Both the position numbers and the translations under genes were made by a program. The notes under the pieces are model-generated. The model was given only the letters and a program-made list of their open reading frames with translations, was not told where the DNA came from and ran no database searches. A stretch of DNA of 64,000 bases from Sorex araneus (Eukaryota > Chordata > Mammalia > Eulipotyphla > Soricidae), in assembly GCF_027595985.1 (NCBI RefSeq), contig NC_073303.1, forward strand, positions 190,212,972-190,276,971. The letters are read 5' to 3'. Positions within the stretch are counted from its first letter, which is position 1. Each line of letters begins with the position of its first letter. This document shows positions 32,482-43,149 of this stretch, piece after piece.

Positions 32482-32967
32482 CTGTGGGGTGTCTTTTTAT
32501 TCTGGTCATCATTTCTTTTGTGGTACAAGCACTTCTTAATTTGCTGTAGTCCCATTTATTTATATTTGCTTCCAATTGCTTGGCCAATAGCATTAAATCA
32601 TTGAAAATACCTATAGAGACAATGTTGTGAAGTGTTATACCTTTGTTTCCTAAGTATAATTTATGGATTCACATCTGATATTGAGACCTCTAATCTATTT
32701 TGATTTTACTTTGTCCATGCAGTAAGATAGGGGTCTGAATTCACTTCATACATTTTACTCCTTAGTCAAAGATTACCTGTCCATGTACTGAACGATCTGT
32801 CCCTGAATTTCCAAGTCTATCCTATTGATCTAAGTGTCCTTACTCCAGTTTCACATCATATAGCTTTATAGTTTAGTTTGAAGTTGGGAGAAGAGAAGCT
32901 TCTATCTTCTTTTTTTCTAGGATTGCTTTGTCAGTTTTGGGAGTTTTACTGCTCTATATAAATTTTA
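32482..32967 (-). mobile_element. L1 ORF2 segment, inverted (right piece)
   Basis: Resumes the antisense L1: TCTGTGGGGTGTCTTTTTAT, TTGATTTTACTTTGTCCATG-like, TACTGAACGATCTGTCCCTG, CAGTTTCACATCATATAGCT, TAGGATTGCTTTGTCAGTTT. Confidence 0.85.
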
Positions 32968-33640
32968 CCCTTTCTGGAGACAATGTAGACACTTCTCAAA
33001 AAATCTAGGAATTGAGGTTCTATATAACCCAGCGATTTCACTTCTTGGCACCTATCAGAAGGGGCCCCAAAATACTATTACAGGAAAGACATTTGCATTC
33101 CTGTGTTCACCGAAGCACTATTTACGATGATTCAGAGCAGAAACTACTCAGGTGTCCAAGAACTCTTGACTGGGAAAAGAGACTGTAATACATATACACT
33201 CTGGGATCCTACTCAGCTATAGGAAAAGATAAAATTATGCCATTTGCTGCTAGTGGGTGGATATGGAGAGTATCATGCTGAGTGAAGCTAGAGGGACAGA
33301 TATAGAAAGATTTCTCTCATATGGACACGTAGAAAAACATAGTAAGGAAACAACAAATACGCAAAGGTAACAGAAACTGAGAATTTGTCTTCAGTAGGAA
33401 GCTTACCGTGGTGATACAGAGAACAAAGAATGAAAGGCCATTGGCTGGGAGGATGGTGAAGTGGATACTCTAGTGGAGGGTGTGGCATTGAGCTTTTTGA
33501 TGCACGAAATGCTATTTTACATCGTATTGTAGGTCATGGTGCCCAAAGTTGAATAGCATAAAAAATGTATATCATAAGTAGTACTGCATAGGTAATGAAT
33601 TAATCAATTAATTTTTAAAGGAATACTCCTTGTCCTAAAA
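32968..33640 (+). mobile_element. L1 ORF2 C-terminus and 3' end, sense half
   Basis: Starts CTTTCTGGAGACAATGTAGA (the WRFLKKLGI region of ORF2) and proceeds through GTTCACCGAAGCACTATTTA and GCTGAGTGAAGCTAGAGGGA to a 3' UTR like that of the L1 at 1545-3650 (GAACTGGTCTTCAG-like, TCTCTAG..AGGGTG). It joins the inverted segment precisely where ORF2 sequence becomes contiguous, as in twin priming. Confidence 0.85.
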
Positions 33641-33853
33641 GTCTGAAAGTTATCTTTGGGTTTGCTGATTCCTTGCCCTCTTCAATATCCAATTTGGTCC
33701 ATTTGCCCAACTTCTAAAAATGTCCTTGTTTGTTCCCTCCTTCCTATTCTAAGCTAGCATTGGCTTAATACATTTCTAGTTTATTACAAAACGCCTTAAA
33801 CTTAGACAATCATGACATTTTCTTGGGGGAGGTTTTAAATCTACCACACTCAT

Positions 33854-34066
33854 ATCCACTTTGTCTTTTGCAAATCATCTCTTTGTTAAATTTTTTAAGC
33901 ACAAAGAGAGACATAGGGTATTTATCATGGGGAGGCTTTAAAATATAAGATATTTAAAATAAGGTATTTAAAAGGTATGAGAACCTCCCCCCATTATAAA
34001 TACCTTATGTCCCTCTTGTGCTTAAAAAATTCAACAAAGAGATTATTTGCCAAAGATAAAGTGGAT
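33854..34066. repeat. Long imperfect palindrome (84-bp arms, 46-nt loop)
   Basis: Left arm 33854-33936 and right arm 33983-34066 are reverse complements with about nine differences. Arm landmarks: ATCCACTTTGTCTTTTGCAA, CTCTTTGTTAAATTTTTTAA, GCACAAAGAGAGACATAGGG, and the opposing CCCTCTTGTGCTTAAAAAAT. Transcription in either direction would give a stable hairpin. It could be a MITE-like DNA transposon relic or a local inverted duplication; no terminal TA duplication was obvious. Confidence 0.92.
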
Positions 34067-34361
34067 TTAAGAGTCGCTGACTCTTCCCTCTCCCTCCCCA
34101 CTCCCAGGCCCGACAAAGTGAGGAAGGGAATAATGATTTACAACGACCGATGCTAGGATCAAGGTGCAAGTATTTGGTAGATGGGGAAAGTCAATCCTAA
34201 CTGTAACTGGGCAAGGAGGAATTTGGGAAATAAACAATCCAAGCTGTCTCTGCATGCCCTTCAATCTGCTGAGATGGACCATTGTCAAATCTAACCAGAC
34301 ATTAGAGAACAAACAAGTGATGTCTACCATAGTGGCTAGTTCTGGGGGCAGTGAAATTCTG

Positions 34362-34531
34362 CTTTTTTTTGGGGGGGTCACACCTGGCAATGCACAGGGG
34401 TTACTCCTGGCTCTGCACTCAGGAATTACCCCTGGCGGTGCTCAGGGGACCATATGGAATGCTGGGAATCGAACCCAGGTTGGCCGCGTGCAAGGCAAAC
34501 TCCCTACCTGCTGTGCTATCATTCCAGCCCA
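34362..34531 (-). repeat. SOR-type SINE, young
   Basis: Antisense and near consensus. A perfect target-site duplication GGCAGTGAAATTCTG at 34347-34361 and 34532-34546. Confidence 0.93.
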
Positions 34532-34814
34532 GGCAGTGAAATTCTGAAGAGCCTGAAAAGATATCTTTATATCTGGAATATATATGGGGCAAAGGAATAA
34601 AGGAACACCCTTCAGCACAGTGCTTTTATTCTGATTCCCTCGCGCTTCCCACCCCCACCACGGGGAGAAAATGATATTCTTTAGCTCTCTACAGTTTACA
34701 TGGAGAAAGTTAAAACAGCTGTGAATGTTCTTGTTGTTCTGAATTTGTAATAATTAGGGCAAGCTAAACATTCATTATAATAAGACCATGGATGTGTCCC
34801 TAGACCTAGTTTTT

Positions 34815-34990
34815 TTTTTTTCATTTTTTTTTCACGTCACATGCAGCAATGCTCAAGGGTTACTCCTGGCTCTGCACTCAGGACTTACTCCTGGGAGTAC
34901 TCAGGGGACCATATGGGATGCTGGGGATTGAACCTGGGTTGGCTGCGTGCAGGGCAAATACCCTCCCCGCTGTATTATTACTCCTGCCCC
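34815..34990 (-). repeat. SOR-type SINE
   Basis: Antisense with long T-rich tail. Approximate TSD AGACCTAGTTTTTT (34802) and AGATCTAGTTCTTT (34991). Confidence 0.88.
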
Positions 34991-35109
34991 AGATCTAGTT
35001 CTTTACCTACCTAGGTCTGATCTTGGAAATGATGTTGGTAAATTAAAAAAAAAATTTAAAACAGAAAAACAAGGCTGTTTTTTCAGCAACACTAGTGACA
35101 GGATCAGGG

Positions 35110-35260
35110 TCACTGCAGACTGTCTTTTAACTCTGCCTCCTCTTGCAATATTTTGGTAAAGCACTTAACCTCTCTGCAGTGCAACTTTTCCAATCCATTA
35201 AGTGACTATTATAGTACATGCTCCCTGCGGATATGCAAGGATGTTTGGGTGATTCCTTTA
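35110..35260 (+). repeat. MIR SINE remnant
   Basis: AAAGCACTTAACCTCTCTGC, TTTCCAATCCATTAAGTG, ACTATTATAGTACATGCTCC follow the MIR core and 3' order. Confidence 0.6.
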
Positions 35261-35687
35261 GTAATTGCTGAAAAGCATTTTGAGTTCCAGCAAGAAGGCC
35301 AGGAACACAGGTTGAAGTGTGATTATTAGTTAGAAAGTCTTTCGGATTGGGTTGAATTCTCTGACTCTCATTTGTAGTTCCACTGTTTCCCTGGGGTGCT
35401 TCCAGTTCCAGTTTAGTCTTTTGTGTACAATTGGGAAGGCACTGTGCTATCCTAGGACACACTCCAAGGAAGAGGAATTTGAGCCAGCCATAAAATGAAT
35501 AAGGCAGTTTAAGAAGAGAAAGGTTATTAGTGATTGACGGGAATCAGTTTGGAATATGCCAAATGTTATGTCCACTGGCATTTGATGTATGACATCTAGG
35601 ACACAGTGGTTAGGGATGAAAAGGACAGCTAGCTCCAGGAAACTTTCTAGCTATAATTGCTTGATACATAACTCAGAAGATGCATTA
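35261..35687. other. Unique non-coding sequence
   Basis: Nothing recognised. Confidence 0.4.
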
Positions 35688-35748
35688 CTGGTGCCCACCC
35701 GAGCAAATCGATGAACAACGGGAGGACAGTGCTACAGTGCTACTATCT
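35688..35748 (+). repeat. RTE-type 3' terminus, severely 5'-truncated
   Basis: TACTGGTGCCCACCCGAGC, AAATCGATGAACAACGGGA, then GGACAGTGCTACAGTGCTAC tail repeats. Only the terminal ~60 bp of the RTE/chimeric SINE family is present. Confidence 0.8.
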
Positions 35749-36380
35749 CTTCAGCCAATTCACCACCCCCACCTCAGTGTCACAGTTTTCTGCCCAATAA
35801 TAGAACTTTATAAAGTCAATCATATTCTCTTCATGGATTAACTGAAAGGTTACTTCAGGGCTTCCTCCAAATGCTTTTGGAGAATGCAAAAAATGTGTAG
35901 TTCTTAGTACTTCTAGATCTCATTTCATTCTTTCAGACTGAGGAATAACATGAAATACGACTTCATTATGGCTTTTTGAAATTAAAAATATCTAGAGCAT
36001 ATAAATATTTATCTCATGGCTTAAGCAATTATGATGCTAAAGAGAAGTTTAAGATTGGATTATACCTCCCACCCTGTTTTCTCTCCCCTGAGAGGTGACC
36101 TTATGCCTTAAAGCAGTAGGTTTGCATATCAAAATGCCAACTTGACCCAGCTGTCTGAATGTCAGGCCAACAACAGAATTCATTAATTTCCTCGACAAGT
36201 TGGCAATTCCTGGTTATTTTCTGAAGCAATGCTAATTCCAGGTATACTCTTAGGACCCTAATCCTTTTGGCAAATATATTGGCATACATTATCATATATT
36301 CTCATTATGTTCTGGAAACATATACTGTCACAGTTGTTCCTCATAAAACTGGTAGCAAAATGAAGTGGGCCCAAATCATA
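35749..36380. other. Unique non-coding sequence
   Basis: No gene or repeat recognised. Confidence 0.45.
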
Positions 36381-36393
36381 CCAACTCAGTTTA

Positions 36394-37080
36394 TTTTATT
36401 TTTTTAGTTTTAAAATTTTTTAATTTTAATTTTTTTATTGAATCACTATGAGAAAAGTTGCAAAGCTTTCAGGTTTAAGTCTCAGTCATACAATGATCAA
36501 ACACCCATCCCTTCATCAATGCCCATGTTCCACCACCAAGAACCCCAGTATACCTTCCATCCCACCCACCCCCCCAACTCCCGCCTGTGTGGCTGATCAT
36601 TTTCACTTTACTCTCTCTTTACTTTGATTACACTCAATATTTCAACAGAAAACTCACAATTATTATTTGGAATTTTCCCCCAACAATCATACCTGCCGAA
36701 AAGGCATAATTTGGTAATTTGTTTTCCATTGCTGAGAATGAAAAGCCTATGAGGTCGCAGTTTTGGATTTTTGGTATTTTTAGTAATTAAGTCCAGAGAA
36801 ATTTCTGACAGAAGTCGCCTCACTGCAAGCTTCTACCTCTGTTTAGTGGGCCTTATAAGATGGTGGTCACCACGCCGCCGGTGAAAGGAAAGGCCGAGAG
36901 AGAAAAACCTTTCCCCTCCTGGGTTGCATGGGGCCGTAGCTTAGTTCACAGTCTGGAGGCATTTCTGCAAGAAGCTGCTGGGTGCCGAAAGTAGTTAGTG
37001 GGCCTCCGGGATCGTGGGCGTTCAGGAGCATAGGGGCTTTTCGTGTGCAACTTCTCGGGGTCACATCTGGGCAGAGAGCG
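36394..37080 (-). mobile_element. Composite L1-tailed retroposon, intact boundaries
   Basis: A 687-bp antisense insertion with a perfect 13-bp target-site duplication CCAACTCAGTTTA (36381-36393 and 37081-37093). Minus-strand order: CpG-rich 5' module starting CGCTCTCTGCCCAG, with GCAGAAATGCCTCCAGACTG and GGCGGCGTGGTGACCACCAT; AGAGGTAGAAGCTTGCAGTG; the L1-type 3' UTR starting near TTTCTCTGGACTTAATTAC; a G-rich tract; GTGATTCAATAAA; an A-rich tail. There is no ORF2 sequence between the module and the UTR. Because the TSD is perfect, this copy defines the composite's ends best, although 31382 extends ~400 bp further 5'. Confidence 0.85.
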
Positions 37081-37273
37081 CCAACTCAGTTTAGAGTTAT
37101 TGAAACAAATATTTAATTTCTTTTCCAAAGGAGAGAGTGCAGCTAGAAGATAAACAGTACCATCTTCAATTTATCATGATTTTAAATTCTTCTTTGGGAC
37201 TATAAAGCAAGTACTAAAACAGAGACAAATGACAGGACATGACAGAAATACAGACCTACTGTTACCTTTTTCA

Positions 37274-37517
37274 TTGATGAGGCATAGCACAGCGGGTAGG
37301 GTGTTTGCCTTGCATGCGTCCAACCCGGGTTGGATTCCTCTGTCCCTCTAGGAAAGCCTGGCAAGCTACCGAGAGTATCCCACCCTCACGGCAGGGCCGG
37401 GCAAGCTACCCGTGGCATATTTGATATGCCAAAAAACAGTAACAACAAGTCTCACAATGGAGACGTTTCTGGTGCCCACTCAAGCAAATCGATGATAGTG
37501 ACAGTAACAGTAAACCT
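37274..37517 (+). repeat. Chimeric SINE: SOR tRNA head on RTE-derived body
   Basis: Sense. Head GCATAGCACAGCGGGTAGGG with TTGCCTTGCATGCGTCC and a B-box relic (GGGTTGGATTCC); body GGCAAGCTACCGAGAGTATC and CATATTTGATATGCC; 3' terminus TGGTGCCCACTCAAGC, AAATCGATGATAGTGACAG. The easiest sense-strand copy in which to see the head/body junction. Confidence 0.88.
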
Positions 37518-37552
37518 ATCTATTGACTGAATTTTTTTTTAATTGTTCATTT

Positions 37553-37717
37553 GTTTTGGGTTCACACCTGGTGTTGCTTACGGCTTACTCCTGTCTCTGA
37601 GCTCAGAGGTTACTTCTGGTGGGACTCAAAAGATCCAATGAAGTGCTCGGGAATCGAACCAAGGTTGGCCACCATGTAAGGCAAGAGCTCTATTCACTGT
37701 ATGACCTCTGCAGCCCC
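37553..37717 (-). repeat. SOR-like SINE, old
   Basis: Antisense. The body is diverged (TTACTTCTGGTGGGACTC) but the B box is still recognisable (GAATCGAACCAAGG). Confidence 0.75.
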
Positions 37718-38212
37718 ATTGCCTGTCTTATATTTATCTTTTACACGAAATGTTGTTTTGCATATTTTAATTATACACTGATTAAGAACTAGGTAAAAAA
37801 CTAGAGGCCGAGGCAAACCATCTATAATTAATCTGTAATGAATGTTTAACACCACGGCATTAGAGATGTTAATTTGGTTGCTTTTGCTTTGCTTTATAAA
37901 AGGAGAAGTCTTACAAAATAAGTGAAACAGGGGATATATGCTTTTCAGAAAATAATTGAAACAGAAAATTTTAAAGTGTCTTTCAATGTCATATTTGCAT
38001 TTCTTTCTTTGTGGCACCTGGCCGTCTATTAGCAACCTTTCAGGAGACTGTTTGCCTGTGTACACACAGTCTTTGCATAGAAATCAAAAAGTACATCATG
38101 CGCACATGCTATTTTGAAAATTATGTCTTGCAATGTAATTTTATATTGTCAACCTATTTTCATTTCAACAGGACACATCTACTACATTCATCCTAGTTGT
38201 AAAATTGAATGG
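37718..38212. other. Unique non-coding sequence
   Basis: Nothing recognised; the 123-codon minus frame at 37694-38065 lacks support. Confidence 0.4.
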
Positions 38213-38222
38213 GAATGTCTAT

Positions 38223-38402
38223 CTTTTATTTTTTCTGCTTTTTGGGTCACACCCAGCATTGCAAAGGGGTTACTCCTGGCTCAGTACTCAGGGATTACTC
38301 CTGGCAGTGCTCAGGGGGCCATATGAGATGCTGGGAATCGAACTTGGGTTGACTGCATGCAAGGCAAATGCCTGACCCATTGTGCTATTGCTCCAGCCCC
38401 AC
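38223..38402 (-). repeat. SOR-type SINE
   Basis: Antisense, full length. Target-site duplication GAATGTCTAT at 38213-38222 and 38403-38412. Confidence 0.9.
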
Positions 38403-38436
38403 GAATGTCTATTTTTTGACTTGCACCATAAAAAAG

Positions 38437-38603
38437 TATTTTTTTGTTTGTGGGCCACACCCAGTGGTGCTCAGGGCTTACTCCTGGCTTTGCACTCAGA
38501 AATTACTCCTGGAGGTGCTCAAGTGACCATAGGGGATGCTGCAAACCAAACCATTGGTTGCATGCAAGACAAACTCCCACCCGCTGTACTATCACTCAGG
38601 TCC
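38437..38603 (-). repeat. SOR-type SINE, diverged
   Basis: Antisense with degraded B box (CAAACCAAACCATTGG); lies only ~35 bp from the previous SINE. Confidence 0.82.
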
Positions 38604-38990
38604 CCAAAATGAATGTTTTCATCCAGGTCTTTACTGATTTGCAAACCCAGACCTACAGAATGGGAGCACGGGTGGTGGTGGTGGAGAGGGTTGTCTGTGG
38701 AAGACAGGTCAAAGAAAACGGGATTCTGATCAATGTTACTGTGACTTCTGTTCACCCCTGAAATAGTAGACATGAAGAGCAGAGAGGATTCACTAGGTGG
38801 TAAGTTCTCTAAGTGCTTTCCTTAATTCAGAAACATCATCCCTGCAGCAAGCCACTTAGTGGAGTCATTACTTCCATAAAAGACAACTCCTACCTCAGAG
38901 TTATCAAGCTCTGCATGCTAATTCTCCCAGTGGTTTGCAGTAGATGTGGCCAGCTATTAACACAGAGTGGTTTTCTTGTCTAACAAAAAT
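38604..38990. other. Unique non-coding sequence
   Basis: Contains a short GGTGGTGGTGG run; nothing else. Confidence 0.4.
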
Positions 38991-39990
38991 TGGGAAATTA
39001 TAGGAATTCAGGAATTTATCCATTTCTCCTAGGTTCTCTTGTTTTGTGGCATACAATTTTTTTTTTAAATCGGGCCTTACTACTTTTAAATATTAATTTC
39101 TTCTATTTTAAATGAAGATCAGCATATTTGCATTATATAATTCACTGTGCTCTTACCTTTTATGTTTTTTTTTAATTCTTTCTATATTTTGTATTGGTTC
39201 CTTGTCTTTTACTTATTAATATGGATGAATATTTTGAATTGTGTGTTTGTGGTGTCTGGGATTAAATTCAAGCCCTCAGATGTGAAAGAAAAATGCTCTA
39301 AAGCTAAAATTTAGTTCCAGCCCCGAGTAATTTTAATTTGAAAAAAATCAGCCCACTGTGTTTTGCACTACAAATTTGTTTTTACCCAGTTTGACACTTG
39401 GCTGAATTAAGTTTCGTCATTTATGTGAATTTAGTTACAGTATTTTGTGTGTGTGTACTATGCATAGTTAAGTTTTATGTTGTCAAATTTATTAATTTAA
39501 CTTTCTGAAGTTTAAACTTTATGTAAGCATAAATCTTCCCAACTCTAGAATAATTAAAAAAAAATTTCTACCCAATTTTGTGTTCTATTTTTAGTACATA
39601 AATCTTTGTTACAAATAGAATTGAGTGTTACATAAGGAGCAAAGTATCACATAGAATTGTATTTTCTGAGCGCTTAATAGTTGCCATTTATTAATTTATC
39701 TTTTCTCCAATGACTTGAAACAGTATGTTAATCATATCCAAAATTGGGTTGCATATTTCTGATTATTTTTAGAATCTATTCTATTGATTAAAATCTCAAT
39801 TAATTTATAGCACAATTGAGAGAAATGAAAAGATTTTCAGTACAAACTTTTGGCCAATAGTTTCTCAGGAATGACTTAACACTTCCTCTTTATAGTGGCA
39901 TATGTAAGTTTTCCATATGTGTGTAAATTTTAAAGTGCTGTATCTCTTGTTACAGTTTTTATTGTTAATAATTTGTCCATAGGAAAGTTT
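38991..39990 (-). mobile_element. Old L1 ORF2 region, antisense, fragmented
   Basis: AATTTATCCATTTCTCCTAGG with GTTTTGTGGCATACAATTTT, and later AGAATCTATTCTATTGATTA and CACATAGAATTGTATTTTCT, are typical of antisense L1 reverse-transcriptase coding DNA. T-rich throughout. Boundaries are uncertain. Confidence 0.5.
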
Positions 39991-41509
39991 AAATCTTTCA
40001 TATTGATATCAGAAATAATAATTTTTCTAAATTCTTGTTATTCACATCTCTCTTCACAGCTGCCTCTCTTTGTGGATTCCCTCTCGGAGGAAACACATCC
40101 CTATCAACCCGTTGCAGGACTAAGAAAAATGCTACCTAGTTAGACCTCGTGATGGTTATGTCGCTACTGAACGAGTGCAGACTCTTCGCCCCATCATTAT
40201 TTCTTAAAATAAAGCTTCACACATAACAGTTACACTATTAGTAGTACAAGAAGCATAGAGATGATTTAAAGCATGTGGGAGGATGATTGTTAGCTATATG
40301 CAAATACTAGACCATTTTATTATGAGACACTTGCAAATCCATAAATTGTGTGCCCAGAGGAGTCCTGGAACTGATACATGGGATGAGAGCCCCAAGGAGG
40401 CAGACCTACATTATTGATCAGCAAATGGCACAAATCAGAAATAGACACCTGTCTATAACCAATGGTAGAGTAACAGCCACCACTCACTTCCTTTGATATC
40501 TGACAGCAATTTTCCCAATTTCCCCTTTGATCTAAGCCCTCAGGCTTATAACTTTTTCCTTACCTATTTGTGTTCTTTGACTTTGTCTGACACTAGTTTG
40601 ACCCTTGTTTTTTCTTTGACTTTTACCATTTGTTTTTGGATTTTTACAAGCTTTTCTACCTGCCCTGTTTTCAATTATACAAAGCAATATCTGTTATACA
40701 GCTTTTGTCTTTCTAGATCTTTTTTATTTGTAAATGTTTGTGTTCTTTGGCAAATTCTGCTGAGTCAAGTTCACCATCAATCGTTATTATTTTCTCTTTA
40801 ATTGCTTATCCGTTCTCATCAAATGTTCCAATTTCAAATAGTTCTCTCCCCTTGATAATGTTCTCGATATCAGAAAATTGTTTGTGTAAATCTCTTTTGT
40901 TTTCTGCTTTCGGGGTTTTTTCTTTGATGTATATTCTCATTTGCTCAAAGCTATTACACTAGTGGTAAGCTATACAGGTTCTTGGAAACTATTATCACTT
41001 CCACTCTCATAAATAGATTGCTAGTATTGTTGTTATTATTATTTTGCTGTTATTCTGGGGGTGGTGTTGGAGTGTTTCCATGGCTCACCCTGCAGTGCTG
41101 GTGATGTGTATGTGGCATGGGGGGCCAGAACATGAAAAGAATATGCTTTATCACGATTCACATGGCCAGCCCCGAAAAGTTTTTGTGCAGTATTAAGTAA
41201 TCTGACATCAGCGTAAGGAAGGTAGGATGCAAATAATGGGAGAGAGACAGGCAGTGGATCATTATATAAGGCAGGACTTGGCTATTGCACATGCTGTCTT
41301 AGACTGGCAGGGAAAAGGACATGTTTACAAATGGAGAAATGATTGATCTAAGAAGTAAGTCCTTCACCTAACCCTTCTTGAATAAGCTCACACAGGTAGG
41401 CAAAACTCTAGAGAGCCACGTCCATACAACCATCAAATTTAGCTTTGCTTTAAGTGACCAAATTATTTTTCTTGACTAGGCAGCCACTAGTAATCAGTAT
41501 AAAGCCCTT
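39991..41509. other. Unclassified sequence
   Basis: No firm repeat call. 40310-40420 has a GAGTCCTGGAACTGATACAT patch reminiscent of an old interspersed repeat, and 41040-41175 may be a very degraded antisense SOR SINE (ends GGCCAGCCCC). See 40550-40962 for a low-stop segment. Confidence 0.3.
40550..40962 (-). other. Stop-poor A-rich segment on the minus strand
   Basis: Reading the minus strand from about 40940, one frame gives words such as IKEKTPKAENKRDLHK, DIENIIKGRELFEIGTFDEN and ITIDGELDSAEFAKEH with few stops. It degrades further toward 40550. Composition (Lys/Glu-rich) could reflect a decayed ORF, for example a processed pseudogene or a LINE ORF1-like protein, or simple A-richness. 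No family recognised. Confidence 0.25.
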
Positions 41510-41672
41510 TTTCCCTTTTTACATTTGAATTGCTGTGAGATACACAGTTACAAATTATGAGGGTTTCAGTCATACAATATTCCAATATCCATCCCTCCAC
41601 CAGTGTTCATTTCCCACCACCATTATCCCTAGTTCCCCTCCCACCATCCCCACCCCTCCCGAAGGCAGGCAC

Positions 41673-41676
<4 letters not shown>
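41510..41676 (-). mobile_element. L1 3' UTR fragment, CT-microsatellite subtype
   Basis: Antisense. TTGCTGTGAGATACACAG, GGGTTTCAGTCATACAATA, CCCTCCACCAGTGTTCATT, then GAAGGCAGGCACTTTTCC at the CT junction, as at 14776. Confidence 0.8.

Positions 41677-41717
<41 letters not shown>
41677..41717. repeat. (TC)n microsatellite
   Basis: Nearly pure TC run continuous with the L1 3' UTR fragment to its left. Confidence 0.95.
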
Positions 41718-41718
<1 letters not shown>

Positions 41719-42117
41719 CTTTTAGGCATTATGGAGAAAACCTTTTATGAAATGTACAATTGAGGTTAGTCTCCATATATGTGTATTGAAATCAAGTAGG
41801 AAAAGAAATAGGAAAAGTGAAAATTAATCTTTATTTTCTACCAAACCATCTAATAAATAATTAATATTTTGAGACTTTTTAAAGAAAGATGTTCAAGAAG
41901 AGGAAGAGGGAAAATTAAGAGACAAAGACTTCTCCAGACTGAAAATAAGCAAGCAAAGAAACAAGCAGGCAAGCTACGAGTTCAATGCGAAACACAGGCT
42001 TGAAGAGCAAGCCCAATTAATTAATGCTTAAAGCCTTGACAGTTTACTTCTTGACCTTTTTTTTGTCTATTCATAGACATAAGAATTTTCCGCATTTGCT
42101 AATTTACCTCAGTAATT
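41718..42117. other. Unique non-coding sequence
   Basis: Nothing recognised. Confidence 0.4.
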
Positions 42118-42366
42118 TTCATGCCAGTAGGGTTTCCTGCCCACATGGGAGAGCCTGACAAACTCCCCATGGCATATTCATATGCCAACACCAGTAACAA
42201 TGATGGGTCTCATTCCCCTGACCCTGAAAGAGCCTCCAATGCGGCACCATTGGGAAGGACAAGTAAAGAGAGGCTTCTAAAATCTCAGGGCTAAGATGAA
42301 TGGAGACATTACTGAAACTGCTTGAGAAAATAGACCATCAATGGGATGATGATGATGATGATGATC
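42118..42366 (+). mobile_element. RTE-derived internally deleted element with (GAT)n tail
   Basis: Sense. RTE 5' region (CCCACATGGGAGAGCCTGAC, GTAACAATGATGGGTCTCAT, CCTGACCCTGAAAGAGCCTC, AAGTAAAGAGAGGCTTCTAA), parallel to 58340-58490 of the coding copy, then ATGAATGGAGACATTACTG joins to a diverged 3' end and a (GATGAT)n tail at 42348-42366. This copy shows most directly that the body words of the chimeric SINE come from the RTE 5' region. Confidence 0.8.
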
Positions 42367-42384
42367 TATTTTTCTACAATGAAA

Positions 42385-42570
42385 ATGATCTGTCTAGCAT
42401 CATACACTGTATTGTGCCATTGATTGTCTGTTCAACCATGTTTTGAGATTGGCTGCACATTTACACTTTCATGCTGCGATAAATAGTTCTGTTTATACAT
42501 GTGGTGAGTTTCCCTAGTCCATATAATTCTAGAGTTGAACTTTGTGGATGTGAGATAGGCAAGTACGCCA
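42385..42570 (-). mobile_element. Possible old L1 remnant
   Basis: GTTCTGTTTATACATGTGGT, CCATATAATTCTAGAGTTGAAC weakly match the antisense of the old L1 ORF2 C-terminus region. Confidence 0.35.
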
Positions 42571-42604
42571 AAGACTGAAAACTATACATTCAAAAATCTC
42601 TTCC

Positions 42605-42740
42605 AGGACTAGAGGGTGATGTGGTTGAGGTGGTAGATCAATGACTTGTATGTCTGAGGTCCAGGTTTGGTCCTGGCACTGACTGCCCCAACACACACCC
42701 CCTGAAATGTGGTTCTGGTGGCTCCTGAGCATTGCTATCA
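42605..42740 (+). repeat. Possible degraded SOR-like SINE
   Basis: GGTCCAGGTTTGGTCCTGGC may be a B-box relic, followed by GGTGGCTCCTGAGCA. Confidence 0.35.
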
Positions 42741-42866
42741 GTGACTTCCACAACAATATAGAAAGAAAACAGGAAACATCTGTTTCAATTTACTCTTTTG
42801 TTATTATGAGTCTGTTTTCCTACTCACACTTTCAAAAAAGATGTGTTCCTGCTTTTTCATTTTTTA

Positions 42867-42986
42867 AAACAGATTTACAGTTTCCACGATTATGTTTCAG
42901 TTATACAATGATCGAGTACCCGTCCCTCCACCAGTGACCATTTTCCACCACCAATGTTCCCAGGATCCCTCCCGCCACGCCCCCCC
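42867..42986 (-). mobile_element. L1 3' UTR fragment with TSD
   Basis: A 120-bp antisense insertion (GTTATACAATGATCGAGTACC, CCGTCCCTCCACCAGTGACC) between direct repeats CTTTTTCATTTTTTA (42852-42866) and CTTTTTCATTTTTTT (42987-43001). Confidence 0.8.
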
Positions 42987-43149
42987 TTTTTCATTTTTTT
43001 GTCTACGAATAAATTTAATTCTTAAGGAATTTTTACATATCTTCTATTCTAAAGAACAACAAAATTTCATTATATTTAAAACTTTTCATTAGAAGCATGT
43101 TTTTTTTTTGTAGTTTGCTTTTTTTACAGTTCTTGGATTTCTTTTTTTA

